Made by a program: the position numbers and the translations under genes. The notes beneath the pieces were generated by a model. It had not been told where the DNA came from and ran no database searches. It saw only the letters and a list, made by a program, of their open reading frames with translations. DNA of 64,000 bases from Thalassotalea sp. LPB0316 (GTDB lineage Bacteria; Pseudomonadota; Gammaproteobacteria; Enterobacterales; Alteromonadaceae), in the NCBI RefSeq assembly GCF_014898095.1, contig NZ_CP062946.1, positions 2,418,001 through 2,482,000 on the forward strand. Reading direction: 5' to 3'. This document shows positions 26,815 to 36,873 of this stretch, piece by piece. Positions within the stretch are counted from its first letter, which is position 1; every line of letters begins with the position of its first letter.

Positions 26815-29001
26815 TTAGCGTTTTGCCGCCTGTGCTCTAGCATGATGAAGTTTTTTATAGCTTTCGATTAATCGAAGATGCTTGTTTAATCCTTCTAATT
26901 GCATATTGGTTGGTGCTAAGCCGTAAAATCTAACATCACCGGTCACTGTACCAACAACGTTTTCCATCAGTTGCTCACCGTACATGTGATTGAGATTATC
27001 GATAAAATGTTCAATTTCTAAATCTTCATCTAAGGCGATATCTAAAACATTGTGTACTGCTTGGTAAAACAATCCGCGCTCGACTGTATTGTCGTTGTAC
27101 TGTAAAAACTCGCCAACTAAATCATAGGCATCTTCCAATTCGCCCAGTGCTAAATAAATCAGTGCTTTTAACTCTAAAATGGTGAGTTGGCCCCAATCGG
27201 TATTCTCGTCAAATTCAATACCGATTAAGGTGCGAATATCAATGTAAACATCAAGTTCAGATTGCTCTAGGCGCTCAACAAGGCTTGCAAGCTCATCATC
27301 AGTTAAGCGATGTAAGTTAAGAATGTCTTCACGGTAAAGCAATGCTTTGTTGGTGTTATCCCAAATTAAATCTTCAACGGGGTAAACTTCTGAGTAATCT
27401 GGTACAAGTATGCGACAAGCACTTGAGCCTAGTAAGTGGAAGTCAGCAATGTAGGCTTCTTTACCGAGTGCTTCGAGAATGCCAAATAGGGTTTCACATT
27501 CTTCGTCATTTGTGCCTGAAAAATCCCATTCCACAAAGTCATAATCGTATTGATTTGAAAAGAATCGCCAAGAAACAACACCGGTCGAATCAATGAAATG
27601 CTCAACAAAGTTCTCTGGCTCTTGAACCGCCATTGAGTTAAAGGTTGGGCGAGGAACATCGTTAAGCCCTTCAAAACTTCTGCCTTGTAGAAGCTCAGTT
27701 AAACTGCGCTCTAACGCAACCTCAAAGCTTGGGTGAGCACCAAATGAGGCGAAAACACCGCCAGTTTTAGGGTTCATTAAAGTGACACACATCACGGGGA
27801 ATTGGCCGCCTAGCGATGCGTCTTTGACTAACACCGGAAAACCTTGCTCTGCCAAGCCTTTAATACCATCGACAATGCTTGGGTATTGAGCAAGCACCTC
27901 TTTTGGTACATCTGGGAGGACAATTTCTTGTTCAATGATGTGTTTTTTTACCGCGCGTTCAAAAATCTCCGATAAACACTGAACTTGCGCTTCTGCCATG
28001 TTGTTGCCGGCGCTCATACCGTTACTTAAAAATAAGTTTTCAATCAAGTTAGAAGGAAAGTAAACGGTTTCGCCGTCTGATTTACGGGTATACGGAATAG
28101 CACAAATACCGCGCTCAATATTCCCCGAGTTAGTGTCAATCAGGTGTGAGCCTTGGAGCTCGCCATCTGGGTTATAGATGTCTTTGGTATAATCATCTAA
28201 TAAACCGTTTGGCAGGCTGTCATCTTGGGTTAATTCAAACCATTTTTCATTCGGGTAATGAACGAACTCACTATTGGCAATTTCTTCGCCAAAAAATTGA
28301 TCGTTGTAGAAGAAGTTACAGTTTAAGCGCTCAATAAATTCGCCTAGTGCTGAACATAATGCGCTGTCTTTCGTTGCGCCTTTACCATTGGTAAAGCACA
28401 TTGGTGAGGCTGCATCGCGAATATGCAGTGACCATACGTTAGGCACGATATTGCGCCATGAAGCGACTTCTATTTTCATCCCCAAGTCGGCGAGGATCTT
28501 GGTCATATTGGCAATGGTTTGCTCAAGCGGTAAGTCTTTACCTAGGATATAAGTGTTGTCTTGATTATCCGGATCAACCATCAACATCGCTTGGGCATCT
28601 TCGTCGAGGTTTTCTACCGTTTCAATTTTGAACTCAGGCCCAGTTTGCACCACTTTTTTCACCGTGCAGCGTTCAATTGAGCGCAAAATGCCTTGTTTGT
28701 CTTTTTCGCTTAAACTTTCGGGTAATTCGACGTTTATTTGAAACACTTGATTGTAGCGATCTTCTGGATCAACAATGTTATTTTGTGAGATGCGGATATT
28801 GTCAGTCGAGATTTCTCGCGCATTACAATACACTTTAACAAAATATGCGGCGCAAAGCGCAGAAGAGGCTAAAAAGTAATCAAATGGGCTAGGGGCACTG
28901 CCATCACCTTTATAGCGAATAGGTTGATCGGCAATAACGGTAAAGTCATCGAATTTGGCTTCTAAGCGCAAGTTATCAAGAAAGTTAACTTTGATTTCCA
29001 T
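26815..29001 (-). CDS. ycaO: OsmC-YcaO fusion protein
   Basis: Residues 1 to about 145 form an OsmC-like domain (PIRYKGDGSAPSPFDYFLASSALCAAYF region with the family's reactive-type Cys, and a late cysteine in ERCTVKKV). Residues from about 150 match E. coli YcaO closely: PGKD-like GKDLPLEQ, NVWSLHIRDA, CFTNGKGATKDSALCSALGEFIERL, and the ATP-binding SAGNNMAEAQVQCLSEIFERAVK region. E. coli YcaO, without the OsmC part, aids RimO-dependent methylthiolation of ribosomal protein S12. YcaO enzymes activate amide backbones with ATP in other systems. The OsmC part suggests a thiol or peroxide link, which is inference. No precursor peptide or RimO gene is adjacent. Confidence 0.88.
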   Translation of the reverse strand: MEIKVNFLDNLRLEAKFDDFTVIADQPIRYKGDGSAPSPFDYFLASSALCAAYFVKVYCNAREISTDNIRISQNNIVDPEDRYNQVFQINVELPESLSEKDKQGILRSIERCTVKKVVQTGPEFKIETVENLDEDAQAMLMVDPDNQDNTYILGKDLPLEQTIANMTKILADLGMKIEVASWRNIVPNVWSLHIRDAASPMCFTNGKGATKDSALCSALGEFIERLNCNFFYNDQFFGEEIANSEFVHYPNEKWFELTQDDSLPNGLLDDYTKDIYNPDGELQGSHLIDTNSGNIERGICAIPYTRKSDGETVYFPSNLIENLFLSNGMSAGNNMAEAQVQCLSEIFERAVKKHIIEQEIVLPDVPKEVLAQYPSIVDGIKGLAEQGFPVLVKDASLGGQFPVMCVTLMNPKTGGVFASFGAHPSFEVALERSLTELLQGRSFEGLNDVPRPTFNSMAVQEPENFVEHFIDSTGVVSWRFFSNQYDYDFVEWDFSGTNDEECETLFGILEALGKEAYIADFHLLGSSACRILVPDYSEVYPVEDLIWDNTNKALLYREDILNLHRLTDDELASLVERLEQSELDVYIDIRTLIGIEFDENTDWGQLTILELKALIYLALGELEDAYDLVGEFLQYNDNTVERGLFYQAVHNVLDIALDEDLEIEHFIDNLNHMYGEQLMENVVGTVTGDVRFYGLAPTNMQLEGLNKHLRLIESYKKLHHARAQAAKR

Positions 29002-29103
29002 AGTGGACCTTGTTTTTTCGCTAGCGCAAAACTGAGGCGCGCTATGCTTCGATAAATATCGCGCTATTATCCAGATTTTTAACGGTGGTGTCTCGAATTT
29101 TAG

Positions 29104-29967
29104 TTATTTATCGTTAGCTAACTCTTCGAAATCTTCTAGATATGAACTCACCCTACGGTTAAAGCGTTTAATTTGTTTGGCTGATGCTTGATTGAGAAAA
29201 TCGGCAAACATTTGAGCGAATATGCGATTGTTATTTTGATTTTTTTCAATGAGCGCTTTACTTCGCAAATTTTGTGGGTGGATCAACGCTTCCGTCAGTA
29301 ATGCTACGTTGACTTCGTTATCCGTCATTGGGATTAACGCTGTTTCGAAATTGCTCAACCATGTTTGTCGATAAGCAATCCAATCATCAAAACTTGAGGT
29401 GTAAGTAGGGGTCGTTTGTTCAATCAGTTCATTTTGCGCTTTCGAGAGTTTGCCAAACCATTTTTTAAAGGATTTTTTCTGTGACTTTGTATTCTCTTTG
29501 ATGCGCTTTTCATAGCTTGACTCTTCACGCTCAGCGATCATCTCCTCGTTTCGTTCAGCTAATTTATTGATGAGTTGTTGCTTTTGCTCTGCCGATAATT
29601 GGGCTAGTAAAGGGGTGAGGTAAGGTTCAGCAAATGTGATAAAGCGATACCAATGATCTCTCATTTCATAGACGTGATCATAAATCTCATCAGCGGTAAT
29701 CGGGTTACCTTGGTCAATTTCATTCACTCTCGTCTGAAATCGGCTTAAATGCGCGTGATAACGCATTAATTCGTTTTTTCTATGCCACAGATGTAATTGC
29801 TCAAACGCTTTGTCAAAGACATGTTGTTGAGTTTTATCTAGTTCAACGTAGTCGTCTAAGTACCAGTTTACCCACCAATCGAGTTTGTTATAGACGAACG
29901 AAAACGAACAACCTGACAGCATTAGCGTCAATACTATTACGGTGAAAATTCGACTTATCGATGGCAT
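29104..29967 (-). CDS. Lipoprotein of unknown function (DUF6279-like)
   Basis: The 287-residue product starts with a lipoprotein signal (MPSISRIFTVIV..., lipobox LSGC) and then KLDWWVNWYLDDYVELDKTQ, which I associate with the DUF6279 lipoproteins; that name is from memory. The body is helical and charged with no catalytic motif. I chose the ATG at 29967, preceded on the minus strand by AAGGAT eight bases upstream; an upstream extension reads through the divergent pfkA promoter region and lacks lipoprotein features. It is probably anchored in the outer membrane or periplasmic face. It is divergent from pfkA. Confidence 0.75.
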   Translation of the reverse strand: MPSISRIFTVIVLTLMLSGCSFSFVYNKLDWWVNWYLDDYVELDKTQQHVFDKAFEQLHLWHRKNELMRYHAHLSRFQTRVNEIDQGNPITADEIYDHVYEMRDHWYRFITFAEPYLTPLLAQLSAEQKQQLINKLAERNEEMIAEREESSYEKRIKENTKSQKKSFKKWFGKLSKAQNELIEQTTPTYTSSFDDWIAYRQTWLSNFETALIPMTDNEVNVALLTEALIHPQNLRSKALIEKNQNNNRIFAQMFADFLNQASAKQIKRFNRRVSSYLEDFEELANDK

Positions 29968-30070
29968 CGAGCTTATCCTTGCATTTGTTTGGCTAACTAT
30001 TTGTGGTAATTGATTGTTTGTTATCAAAAGGTTACTAAAATAGTATACGATATCGATAATATAATAGTTT

Positions 30071-31101
30071 ATGGATAATGTAATGAAATATGTGCAACGA
30101 GTGGGGTTACTCACTAGCGGCGGTGATGCGCCGGGGATGAATGCAGCCATTCGCGCGATTGTTTTGGCGTTGGGCAATGACGTTGAGGTTATTGGTTATC
30201 GGCATGGCTACAATGGTTTGATTAATAGTGAGTCAGTTAAACTAGAAAAAATTCACGTTGATAACATTATTCATCTCGGTGGTACGATAATCAAAAGTGC
30301 GCGTTGTAAAGAAATGCTTGAAGAGCAAGGGGTTTCACAAGCTGTTACTACCCTGATAAAAGACAAAATAGATGCGCTAATTGTTATCGGAGGTGATGGC
30401 TCCTTTACGGGTTTAATGGCAATAGAAAAGCAGTGGGATGGCTTAGTTATTGGTTTGCCAGGTACTATCGATAACGATTTAGACGGTACAGATAATACCA
30501 TTGGATTTTTATCAGCGGTTAATACCGCAATTGATGCGATTGATAAGATTCGCGATACCGCAGATGCTTTTGATCGTGTTTTTATTATCGAATTAATGGG
30601 GCGGCACAGCGGTCATATCGCCTTTAATGTGGGTTTAGCCTCTGGCGCAGAAGCTATCTTGAGCTTTGAAAATACCGACACAACACAACATGAGCAGGTG
30701 GTTAGCCTACTGGCTAAACAAATTAGAGAACATCAAGTAAGTTGTCAAAATAGTTTTCTCATTTGCGTTGCTGAAAATCTTTGGCCTACGGGGATTTCTG
30801 GCTTGAAAGCTGCGCTTAATCAATATCAACACATCGATGCTTCCACCTGCATCTTAGGACACATACAAAGGGGGGCGCGCCATGTGCAACCGATCGGATA
30901 CTGGCAACTAAACTAGGGGTGGCAGCAGTAGAAGCAATCAACCGAGGCATATCGGGTTATATGATTGGCGAGCACAACGCAGAGCCGGTATTAGTGGCAT
31001 TACAAGAGGCAATTAAACACACTAAATTAGTACCCGATCACCTAATTAACGCGCATCAAAATATAAAGGCAATTAATCCATCAAAAGTTGATAATTTATA
31101 A
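30071..31101 (+). pseudogene. pfkA: 6-phosphofructokinase gene interrupted by a one-base frameshift
   Basis: The first part (30071-30916) is a clear ATP-dependent phosphofructokinase: LLTSGGDAPGMNAAIR, GGDGSF (Gly after GGD marks ATP rather than PPi use), PGTIDNDLDGTDNTIGF, MGRHSGH and GHIQRG. After GHIQRG the frame is lost and ends at 30916. Adding one G to the G6 run at 30870-30875 restores GGAPCATDRILATKLGVAAVEA and continues to a normal C-terminus ending at 31101, about 343 residues in all. So one base is missing, either a real mutation, a homopolymer sequencing error or, less likely, programmed slippage. If real, the lost C-terminal part includes fructose-6-phosphate contacts and activity should be gone. 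The start at 30071 or 30083 is open. Confidence 0.85.
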
Positions 31102-31184
31102 CACACTAATTTAACAAGTTGGGTAACATCTCAATTAGGGTGTGGTATAGTTGATGATACTTTTTGCTTTATCTGTTTTGAAAG

Positions 31185-34100
31185 ATGTTACCCCGTTTAG
31201 CGCCAGAAGAATTAGTTCAACAACGTTACCAAGAATTTGCCAAGCAACTTACCCAAACCCGTTATTTAGGTGAAATAAACACGAAGTACAGCGCAAGGCT
31301 TGCGGTTGCTACTGATAACAGTGTCTATCAACAGTTACCTCAACTGGTTTTGCATCCCACCAGCATTGAAGATGTTCAAGCCATCACGACGTTGGCTAAT
31401 CAAGCAGAATTTGCCGATATTAAATTCAGTGCCCGTGGTGGCGGGACAGGTACTAATGGGCAAAGTTTAACACCTGGGATTGTTGTCGATTTATCGAAAC
31501 ACATGAACCACATTCTAGAGATAAACGTTGAAGAGCGCTGGGTTAAAGTTCAAGCGGGTGTCGTTAAAGATCAACTAAATGCCTTTTTGAAACCCTATGG
31601 TTTTTTCTTTTCACCTGATCTATCGACCAGTAACCGAGCAACTATCGGTGGCATGATTAATACTGATGCCTCAGGTCAAGGTTCATTAGTGTATGGCAAA
31701 ACCTCAGATCACGTGCTTGGTTTGAGCAGTGTTTTAGCTAATGGTGAGTTACTCGAAACGACAAAGATGCCACTTGATGTTGCTAAAGCACTAGCTAAAG
31801 AAAATTCAACTTTAGGTCATATTACAAGTCAGATTTTATCTAGTTGTCTTGATAAACGTGATGCAGTGCTGGCTAAGTTTCCAAGGTTAAACCGTTTTCT
31901 TACCGGCTATGATTTAGAAAATGTTTTAGATGCTGATTTAACATCGTTAGACATTTCAAGAGTGATCACTGGCTCAGAAGGGTCGCTAGCCATTGTTTGT
32001 GAAGCAAAGTTAAACTTAACGCCAATCCCTACCTATAAAACCTTAATTAATATTAAATACGACAGTTTTGACTCAGCGTTGCGCCATTCACCGTTTTTGG
32101 TTGAAGCACAAGCAACATCCGTTGAAACAATAGATTCTAAAGTACTGAATTTAGCAAAAACCGATATCGTTTGGCATTCGGTCAGTGACTTGATCACTGA
32201 AGTGGAAGGTCAAGTCATGGATGGCCTAAATATTGTTGAGTACAACACGGAAGACGAAACATGGATGCAAGCGCGAATTAAAGCATTGTCAGCGCGGTTA
32301 GATAAGGCTATTGCCGAAAAACAAGGTGGTGTCATTGGTTACCAGATCACATCAGATCTTGCCAGTATCGGTAAATTGTACGCGATGCGTAAAAAAGCCG
32401 TTGGTTTGTTGGGCAATACGCAAGGCAGCCAAAAGCCGCTAGCATTTGCTGAAGATACCGCCGTGCCGCCAGAAAACCTTGCTGACTTTATCGCTGAATT
32501 TAGAGCCTTACTTGATGGTTACAATTTACATTACGGCATGTTCGGCCATGTTGATGCAGGCGTATTACACGTTAGGCCGGCACTAGATATGTGTGATCCA
32601 GAGCAAGAAAAACTTTTGCGTACGCTGTCTGATCAAGTTGTTAAACTAACGGCCAAGTATGGCGGTTTGATGTGGGGCGAGCACGGAAAGGGCTATCGCA
32701 GTGAATACGGGCCGGAGTTTTTTGGCGACGAGTTATTTACTGAGCTGCGCAAGATAAAAACTGCGTTTGATCCGCTCAATAAAATGAATCCAGGTAAAAT
32801 ATGCACGCCAATTGACTCAAGTGAGCAATTAGTGAGTGTTGATGATACCAAACGCGGCTATTTTGATCGCCAAATCCCTGTCAAGGTAAAAGCGTCATTT
32901 ACTAACGCACTTGATTGCAATGGTAATGGTCTCTGCTTTAACTTCGATCCAAACAGTCCAATGTGTCCATCGAGTAAGGTGACACGTGATCGCCGTCATT
33001 CACCAAAAGGTCGTGCCGGTTTAATGAGAGAGTGGTTGAGGTTAGTGGAGCATAAAGGTGTTGATATATTAGCGCTCGAAAACAATGTCGATGGCTGGTC
33101 AATCAAACAACTACTCGCCAAGGTTAAAAATAAGTTTAACCAAGCTAACACCGATGACTTTTCTCATGAGGTGATGGATGCAATGCAAGGCTGTCTTGCC
33201 TGTAAAGCTTGTGCTAGCCAGTGCCCAATCAAAGTGGATATTCCGGATTTACGCGCCCGTTTCATTAACCTTTATCACACGCGTTATATGCGACCGTTAA
33301 AAGATCACATGGTGGCGAATGTTGAAACGATGGCGCCATTGATGGCAAAAATGCCAAAGCTAGTTAATGCGGTGCTAAAGACACCAGTGTACGACAAGTT
33401 TTCGCGTGCAACATTAGGCTATGCTGATACACCACTGTTATCTGTACCTACACTTAAAGAAACGGTGATAGCGAAAGGTTATGAGCAGTTCGACTTAGCT
33501 TACTTTCAACAACTTAGTGACGAGAAGCGCCGTGATTACGTGTTTATCGTTCAAGATCCATTTACCAGTTTTTACGATGCAGATACTGTTGTCGATTTAA
33601 TGGCGCTACTTAAGCACCTCGGTAAAAAACCGGTATTGTTACCGTTTAAACCCAACGGTAAACCACAGCATGTTAAAGGGTTTTTTAAGCGCTTTGCCAA
33701 AACAGCGCAATCATCGAGTGACTTTTTAAACCTCATTCACCGTTTTAATATCCCAATGATCGGCTTGGATGCCTCATTAGTGTTATGTTACCGAGATGAA
33801 TACAAACAAATACTTGGTAATGAACGCGGTGAATTTGAGGTATTGCTAGCACATGAGTGGCTATTTGGTCAGTTAGCAAATCTTGAAATCCCAAGGCTAA
33901 ATACTAAACAAAGTTTTAGGTTATTTGGTCACTGTACTGAAAAAACCGCATTACCTAATACTGAGAACCAATGGCAAGCGATATATCAAGCGTTTGGCTT
34001 GTCACTAAGTTCGGTGGCGGTAGGTTGTTGTGGTATGGCGGGTACTTATGGTCACGAGGTTGATAACCTGGGTAACTCAAAAGATTTATATCGTATGAGT

Positions 34101-34250
34101 TGGCAAGATAAAATAAATAATGAAAAACCACAGCAAGTTTTAGCCACAGGTTTTTCTTGTCGTTCGCAAGTTAAGCGGATGGCACATTTTAAACCTAAAC
34201 ACCCGGTGTCTGCGTTAGTTGAATTAATTGATACAAACGCGGGTCATTAA
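31185..34250 (+). CDS. ydiJ: FAD/Fe-S D-2-hydroxyglutarate dehydrogenase (YdiJ type)
   Basis: This 1021-residue protein aligns end to end with E. coli YdiJ (1018 residues), a D-2-hydroxyglutarate dehydrogenase. The N-terminal FAD domain has PRGGG-like ARGGGTGTNGQSL and LSTSNRATIGGMINTDASGQGSLVYGKTSDHVLG; the linking FAD-oxidase C domain has FGHVDAGVLHVRP and WGEHGKGYRSEYG. A ferredoxin-like CLACKACASQCP motif follows, and a C-terminal CCG domain with GHCTEKTALP and CCGMAGTYGHE. It oxidises D-2-hydroxyglutarate formed as a by-product of serine synthesis, passing electrons to an unknown acceptor. It is a single-gene unit with a terminator behind it. Confidence 0.92.
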   Translation: MLPRLAPEELVQQRYQEFAKQLTQTRYLGEINTKYSARLAVATDNSVYQQLPQLVLHPTSIEDVQAITTLANQAEFADIKFSARGGGTGTNGQSLTPGIVVDLSKHMNHILEINVEERWVKVQAGVVKDQLNAFLKPYGFFFSPDLSTSNRATIGGMINTDASGQGSLVYGKTSDHVLGLSSVLANGELLETTKMPLDVAKALAKENSTLGHITSQILSSCLDKRDAVLAKFPRLNRFLTGYDLENVLDADLTSLDISRVITGSEGSLAIVCEAKLNLTPIPTYKTLINIKYDSFDSALRHSPFLVEAQATSVETIDSKVLNLAKTDIVWHSVSDLITEVEGQVMDGLNIVEYNTEDETWMQARIKALSARLDKAIAEKQGGVIGYQITSDLASIGKLYAMRKKAVGLLGNTQGSQKPLAFAEDTAVPPENLADFIAEFRALLDGYNLHYGMFGHVDAGVLHVRPALDMCDPEQEKLLRTLSDQVVKLTAKYGGLMWGEHGKGYRSEYGPEFFGDELFTELRKIKTAFDPLNKMNPGKICTPIDSSEQLVSVDDTKRGYFDRQIPVKVKASFTNALDCNGNGLCFNFDPNSPMCPSSKVTRDRRHSPKGRAGLMREWLRLVEHKGVDILALENNVDGWSIKQLLAKVKNKFNQANTDDFSHEVMDAMQGCLACKACASQCPIKVDIPDLRARFINLYHTRYMRPLKDHMVANVETMAPLMAKMPKLVNAVLKTPVYDKFSRATLGYADTPLLSVPTLKETVIAKGYEQFDLAYFQQLSDEKRRDYVFIVQDPFTSFYDADTVVDLMALLKHLGKKPVLLPFKPNGKPQHVKGFFKRFAKTAQSSSDFLNLIHRFNIPMIGLDASLVLCYRDEYKQILGNERGEFEVLLAHEWLFGQLANLEIPRLNTKQSFRLFGHCTEKTALPNTENQWQAIYQAFGLSLSSVAVGCCGMAGTYGHEVDNLGNSKDLYRMSWQDKINNEKPQQVLATGFSCRSQVKRMAHFKPKHPVSALVELIDTNAGH

Positions 34251-34275
34251 ACGTTAATCTATTAAACATACGAAA

Positions 34276-34304
34276 AGGCCACCTTTTAGGGTGGCCTATA
34301 TTTC
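34276..34304. terminator. Terminator between ydiJ and alkaline phosphatase genes
   Basis: AGGCCACC at 34276-34283 pairs with GGTGGCCT at 34290-34297, with A-rich sequence on one side and TATATTT on the other. It sits between two converging genes and may act on both strands. Confidence 0.7.
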
Positions 34305-34317
34305 AATTGCTATTACA

Positions 34318-35676
34318 TTATCTTTTTTCTATTAAAGAGAAAATGCCCTTTGCAATATCGGTGTTATCTAACTGGCCTTTGAACAATTCGGCATTTTTAC
34401 CAAACGCGTAAACAGGGACATCAACGCCTGTATGGCCACTTGTTGTCCACCCAGTATTTGTCCGTTGATCAATCAGTTTAAGAACCGCTTTACGCATGCT
34501 ACGGCTAATCGTGCTTTGTTTGGTGTAACCTTTTTCTTCAAACTTTACTTGATTAGTCAGCCAGTAGTTTTCGGCATCCGCCATGCTGGCTGCAAGGGTA
34601 GCCATTTCTTCTTCATTGGGTTGGAAGCCAAGTTGATTGGCTAACCGTGTAACCTCTAAACCTTGTTCGGCAATGTCATTGGCAATGGTTTCGGTTGAAG
34701 CCGTTAGGTTCTTGATCCACGTTGGAAACCAAGCGTATTTGCCATTAGCGCCAATTGTCATACCGCCGGTTGAATGGTCGGCGGTTAAAACAACTAAAGT
34801 GTCTGGGTGTTTGGCAACATAAGCCTCTAGTACTTGAATGGTTTTGTCCAGATCTGACATTTCTGCCATTGAATAAGCAATATCGTTATTGTGACCACCC
34901 CAATCAACTTGACTCGCTTCAACTAATAAAAACATGCCTTTTTCATTCGTTAAATAGTCTAATGCTGCCTCTGTCATGGTCGCTAAACGATACTTATCTT
35001 GGTGATCGAGTGCTTGCGCTAAGCCTTTGTCATCAAATAAGCCAAGTACGGGTTTTGATTTAGGCAAACTATTTAGCGCTGAAAAGTTATCTAGGTAATG
35101 AAAGCCAGCACTTTTAAATTCGCTAACAAGATTGCGATCTTGGCGAATGAAATACGACCAACCGCCACCGAGCATGATATCAGCGAGAAACTGATTATTA
35201 TTTCGGTCGTCATAGTAACTGTCAGCAATTTCATCATAATTTCTGCGATGCTTATTGTGGGCCATATAGGCAGCAGGCGTTGCATGGTTGATTTGAGAGG
35301 TAACGACAATTCCCGTTTTTAAACCTTTGGCTTTAGCTCGGTATAAAACGCTTTCGACTGGCTGTTCATCAACATCGACACCAATTGCACCGTTGTATGA
35401 TTTTACACCTGAGGCGAGGGCAGTTGCGCTAGCGGCTGAATCAGTAACTAAACCTGAAACGGGAGCCGGGTAGGTGCTTGATGAACCTATGTGGTATTTA
35501 TCAAAAACCGTGGTTTCTATTTCAGGTGTTGTCGGATCGTCATTGAAGTAGCGGTATGCAGTGGTATAGGCTGGGCCCATACCGTCACTGATCACCATAA
35601 TGATGTTTTTAGGTGCTTCGTTGGCTACCACATGCAGCGAGGTAACAAGTGTTAAAGCGGTAAATAATTTTTTCAT
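34318..35676 (-). CDS. Alkaline phosphatase (PhoA family)
   Basis: A signal peptide (about residues 1-18) marks this as periplasmic or secreted. The PhoA-family metal and nucleophile motifs are present: SDGMG at 30-34, TDSAASATALASG with the phosphorylated Ser80, and TADHSTGG near residue 300. The 452 residues fit the family. The enzyme frees phosphate from organic monoesters. It ends a minus-strand operon that starts with a TetR regulator and an endonuclease/phosphatase-fold lipoprotein (13-base gap), and that is divergent from a TonB receptor, which suggests joint use of phosphorus from large or nucleic-acid-like substrates. No Pho box was identified by eye. Confidence 0.92.
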   Translation of the reverse strand: MKKLFTALTLVTSLHVVANEAPKNIIMVISDGMGPAYTTAYRYFNDDPTTPEIETTVFDKYHIGSSSTYPAPVSGLVTDSAASATALASGVKSYNGAIGVDVDEQPVESVLYRAKAKGLKTGIVVTSQINHATPAAYMAHNKHRRNYDEIADSYYDDRNNNQFLADIMLGGGWSYFIRQDRNLVSEFKSAGFHYLDNFSALNSLPKSKPVLGLFDDKGLAQALDHQDKYRLATMTEAALDYLTNEKGMFLLVEASQVDWGGHNNDIAYSMAEMSDLDKTIQVLEAYVAKHPDTLVVLTADHSTGGMTIGANGKYAWFPTWIKNLTASTETIANDIAEQGLEVTRLANQLGFQPNEEEMATLAASMADAENYWLTNQVKFEEKGYTKQSTISRSMRKAVLKLIDQRTNTGWTTSGHTGVDVPVYAFGKNAELFKGQLDNTDIAKGIFSLIEKR

Positions 35677-35688
35677 CGCAAACCTAGT

Positions 35689-36873
35689 TTATTTAATTTG
35701 TAAATCAGCCCAAACAAGGCGGTGATCTGATGATGCCCCGCGATCTTTGATCAGGTAATATTGTTCACTGTTTTGTTCTGGCCAAAATACGCCGGAATCG
35801 AGTATTTTAAAGCCAAAAGTTGAGGGTAGTACGTAATCAGCTCTCATTCCCCAATATGCCGTATGATGCTTGGAGTTATTGTTATCCGGTTTGTATAAAT
35901 CACCACCTTTACTCATGGGTAGCGGATCTTGAAGTTGCGGATTCGCAAGTAAACTGGCAATGCCTGAATTTATGGCGTCACCTTCGACACTCGATGCGTT
36001 TAAATCACCAAGAATAACAAAGCGTACGTTAGCGCCTAGGCCACCTGTTTGTTGATTATCGTCGTATAGATAGCTCGCTTTAGTGGGCGTAATGTAGTCA
36101 TTAATCAAACGGATTTCGTCGTGATTACGCTTACCATTGCGATCTTCAGGTCCGTCAAATACCGGTGGTGTAGGATGAGCGGCAATGATGTGGACTTTAG
36201 TGCCATTGATATTTACAGGGATATCCCAATGAGATTTAGAACTTAAGCGAAAAACATCCCAGGCTTGTTTATCGTAATAGTCAGTATTGGTATTAGGATC
36301 GATGGGCTTTAAAGCGCCAGGCATATCTTTCCATTTAAATTTTTGAAAGCTACGAATGTGCTGTTTATCGATCGGGTACTTAGATAACAACGCCATACCA
36401 AAATGGCCGGGAAAATAGCCAAAACCAAAAGTATCAGCAGGGTTGTCGTCAGTTTTACCATTTGCGTTCATATCAACATTAGCTGGGACGCCCGTATTAA
36501 CTGGCCCTTGATAAGAGTAGGGGTAGTTAACTGCTGACTGTCCACTGTTTAAATATTGACTTTTAAACAGTGCGAGAGCTTTAGCGTGGTGCTCATCATT
36601 GCGATCAAATTCATTGAGTAAGATAATGTCAGGGTTTGTTTGTTGAATAATTTTCGCAATATTCTTTATTTGCTGATGGTTGCTACTCAACGCTTTGATT
36701 AATTCATCGCCAACGGGAACAGGGCGCTTTCCCTTTTCATATGGCATGTAGTTCAACGCTTCCATTGAGACATTAAAAGTAGCGACTCTAATCGTAGTTT
36801 GCTCTTCCACGGCATTGCATCCCGAGGTTGTGATAGCGGCAGTAATTGCCAGCAATTGAGTTAGACGCTTCAT
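35689..36873 (-). CDS. Endonuclease/exonuclease/phosphatase-family lipoprotein
   Basis: The protein starts with a lipoprotein signal ending at Cys19 in the lipobox TSGC, so it is anchored outside the cytoplasm. The rest (394 residues in all) has the EEP fold: VATFNVSMEAL, a metal-binding ILLNEFDRNDEHH, a central AAHPTPPVF, the VILGDLNASSVEGD block with the conserved Asp and Asn, and a C-terminal SDHRLVW with the catalytic His. Substrate could be DNA, nucleotides or phosphoesters such as phytate; sequence alone does not say. It overlaps the TetR gene by four bases and precedes alkaline phosphatase, so phosphoester degradation is the likely theme. Confidence 0.85.
   Translation of the reverse strand: MKRLTQLLAITAAITTSGCNAVEEQTTIRVATFNVSMEALNYMPYEKGKRPVPVGDELIKALSSNHQQIKNIAKIIQQTNPDIILLNEFDRNDEHHAKALALFKSQYLNSGQSAVNYPYSYQGPVNTGVPANVDMNANGKTDDNPADTFGFGYFPGHFGMALLSKYPIDKQHIRSFQKFKWKDMPGALKPIDPNTNTDYYDKQAWDVFRLSSKSHWDIPVNINGTKVHIIAAHPTPPVFDGPEDRNGKRNHDEIRLINDYITPTKASYLYDDNQQTGGLGANVRFVILGDLNASSVEGDAINSGIASLLANPQLQDPLPMSKGGDLYKPDNNNSKHHTAYWGMRADYVLPSTFGFKILDSGVFWPEQNSEQYYLIKDRGASSDHRLVWADLQIK

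Noticed and set aside
30866..30880. Programmed -1 frameshift in pfkA
   Set aside because: Only the P-site Gly codon could re-pair after slippage, the A-site would mismatch, no stimulatory hairpin was seen, and no phosphofructokinase is known to need frameshifting.
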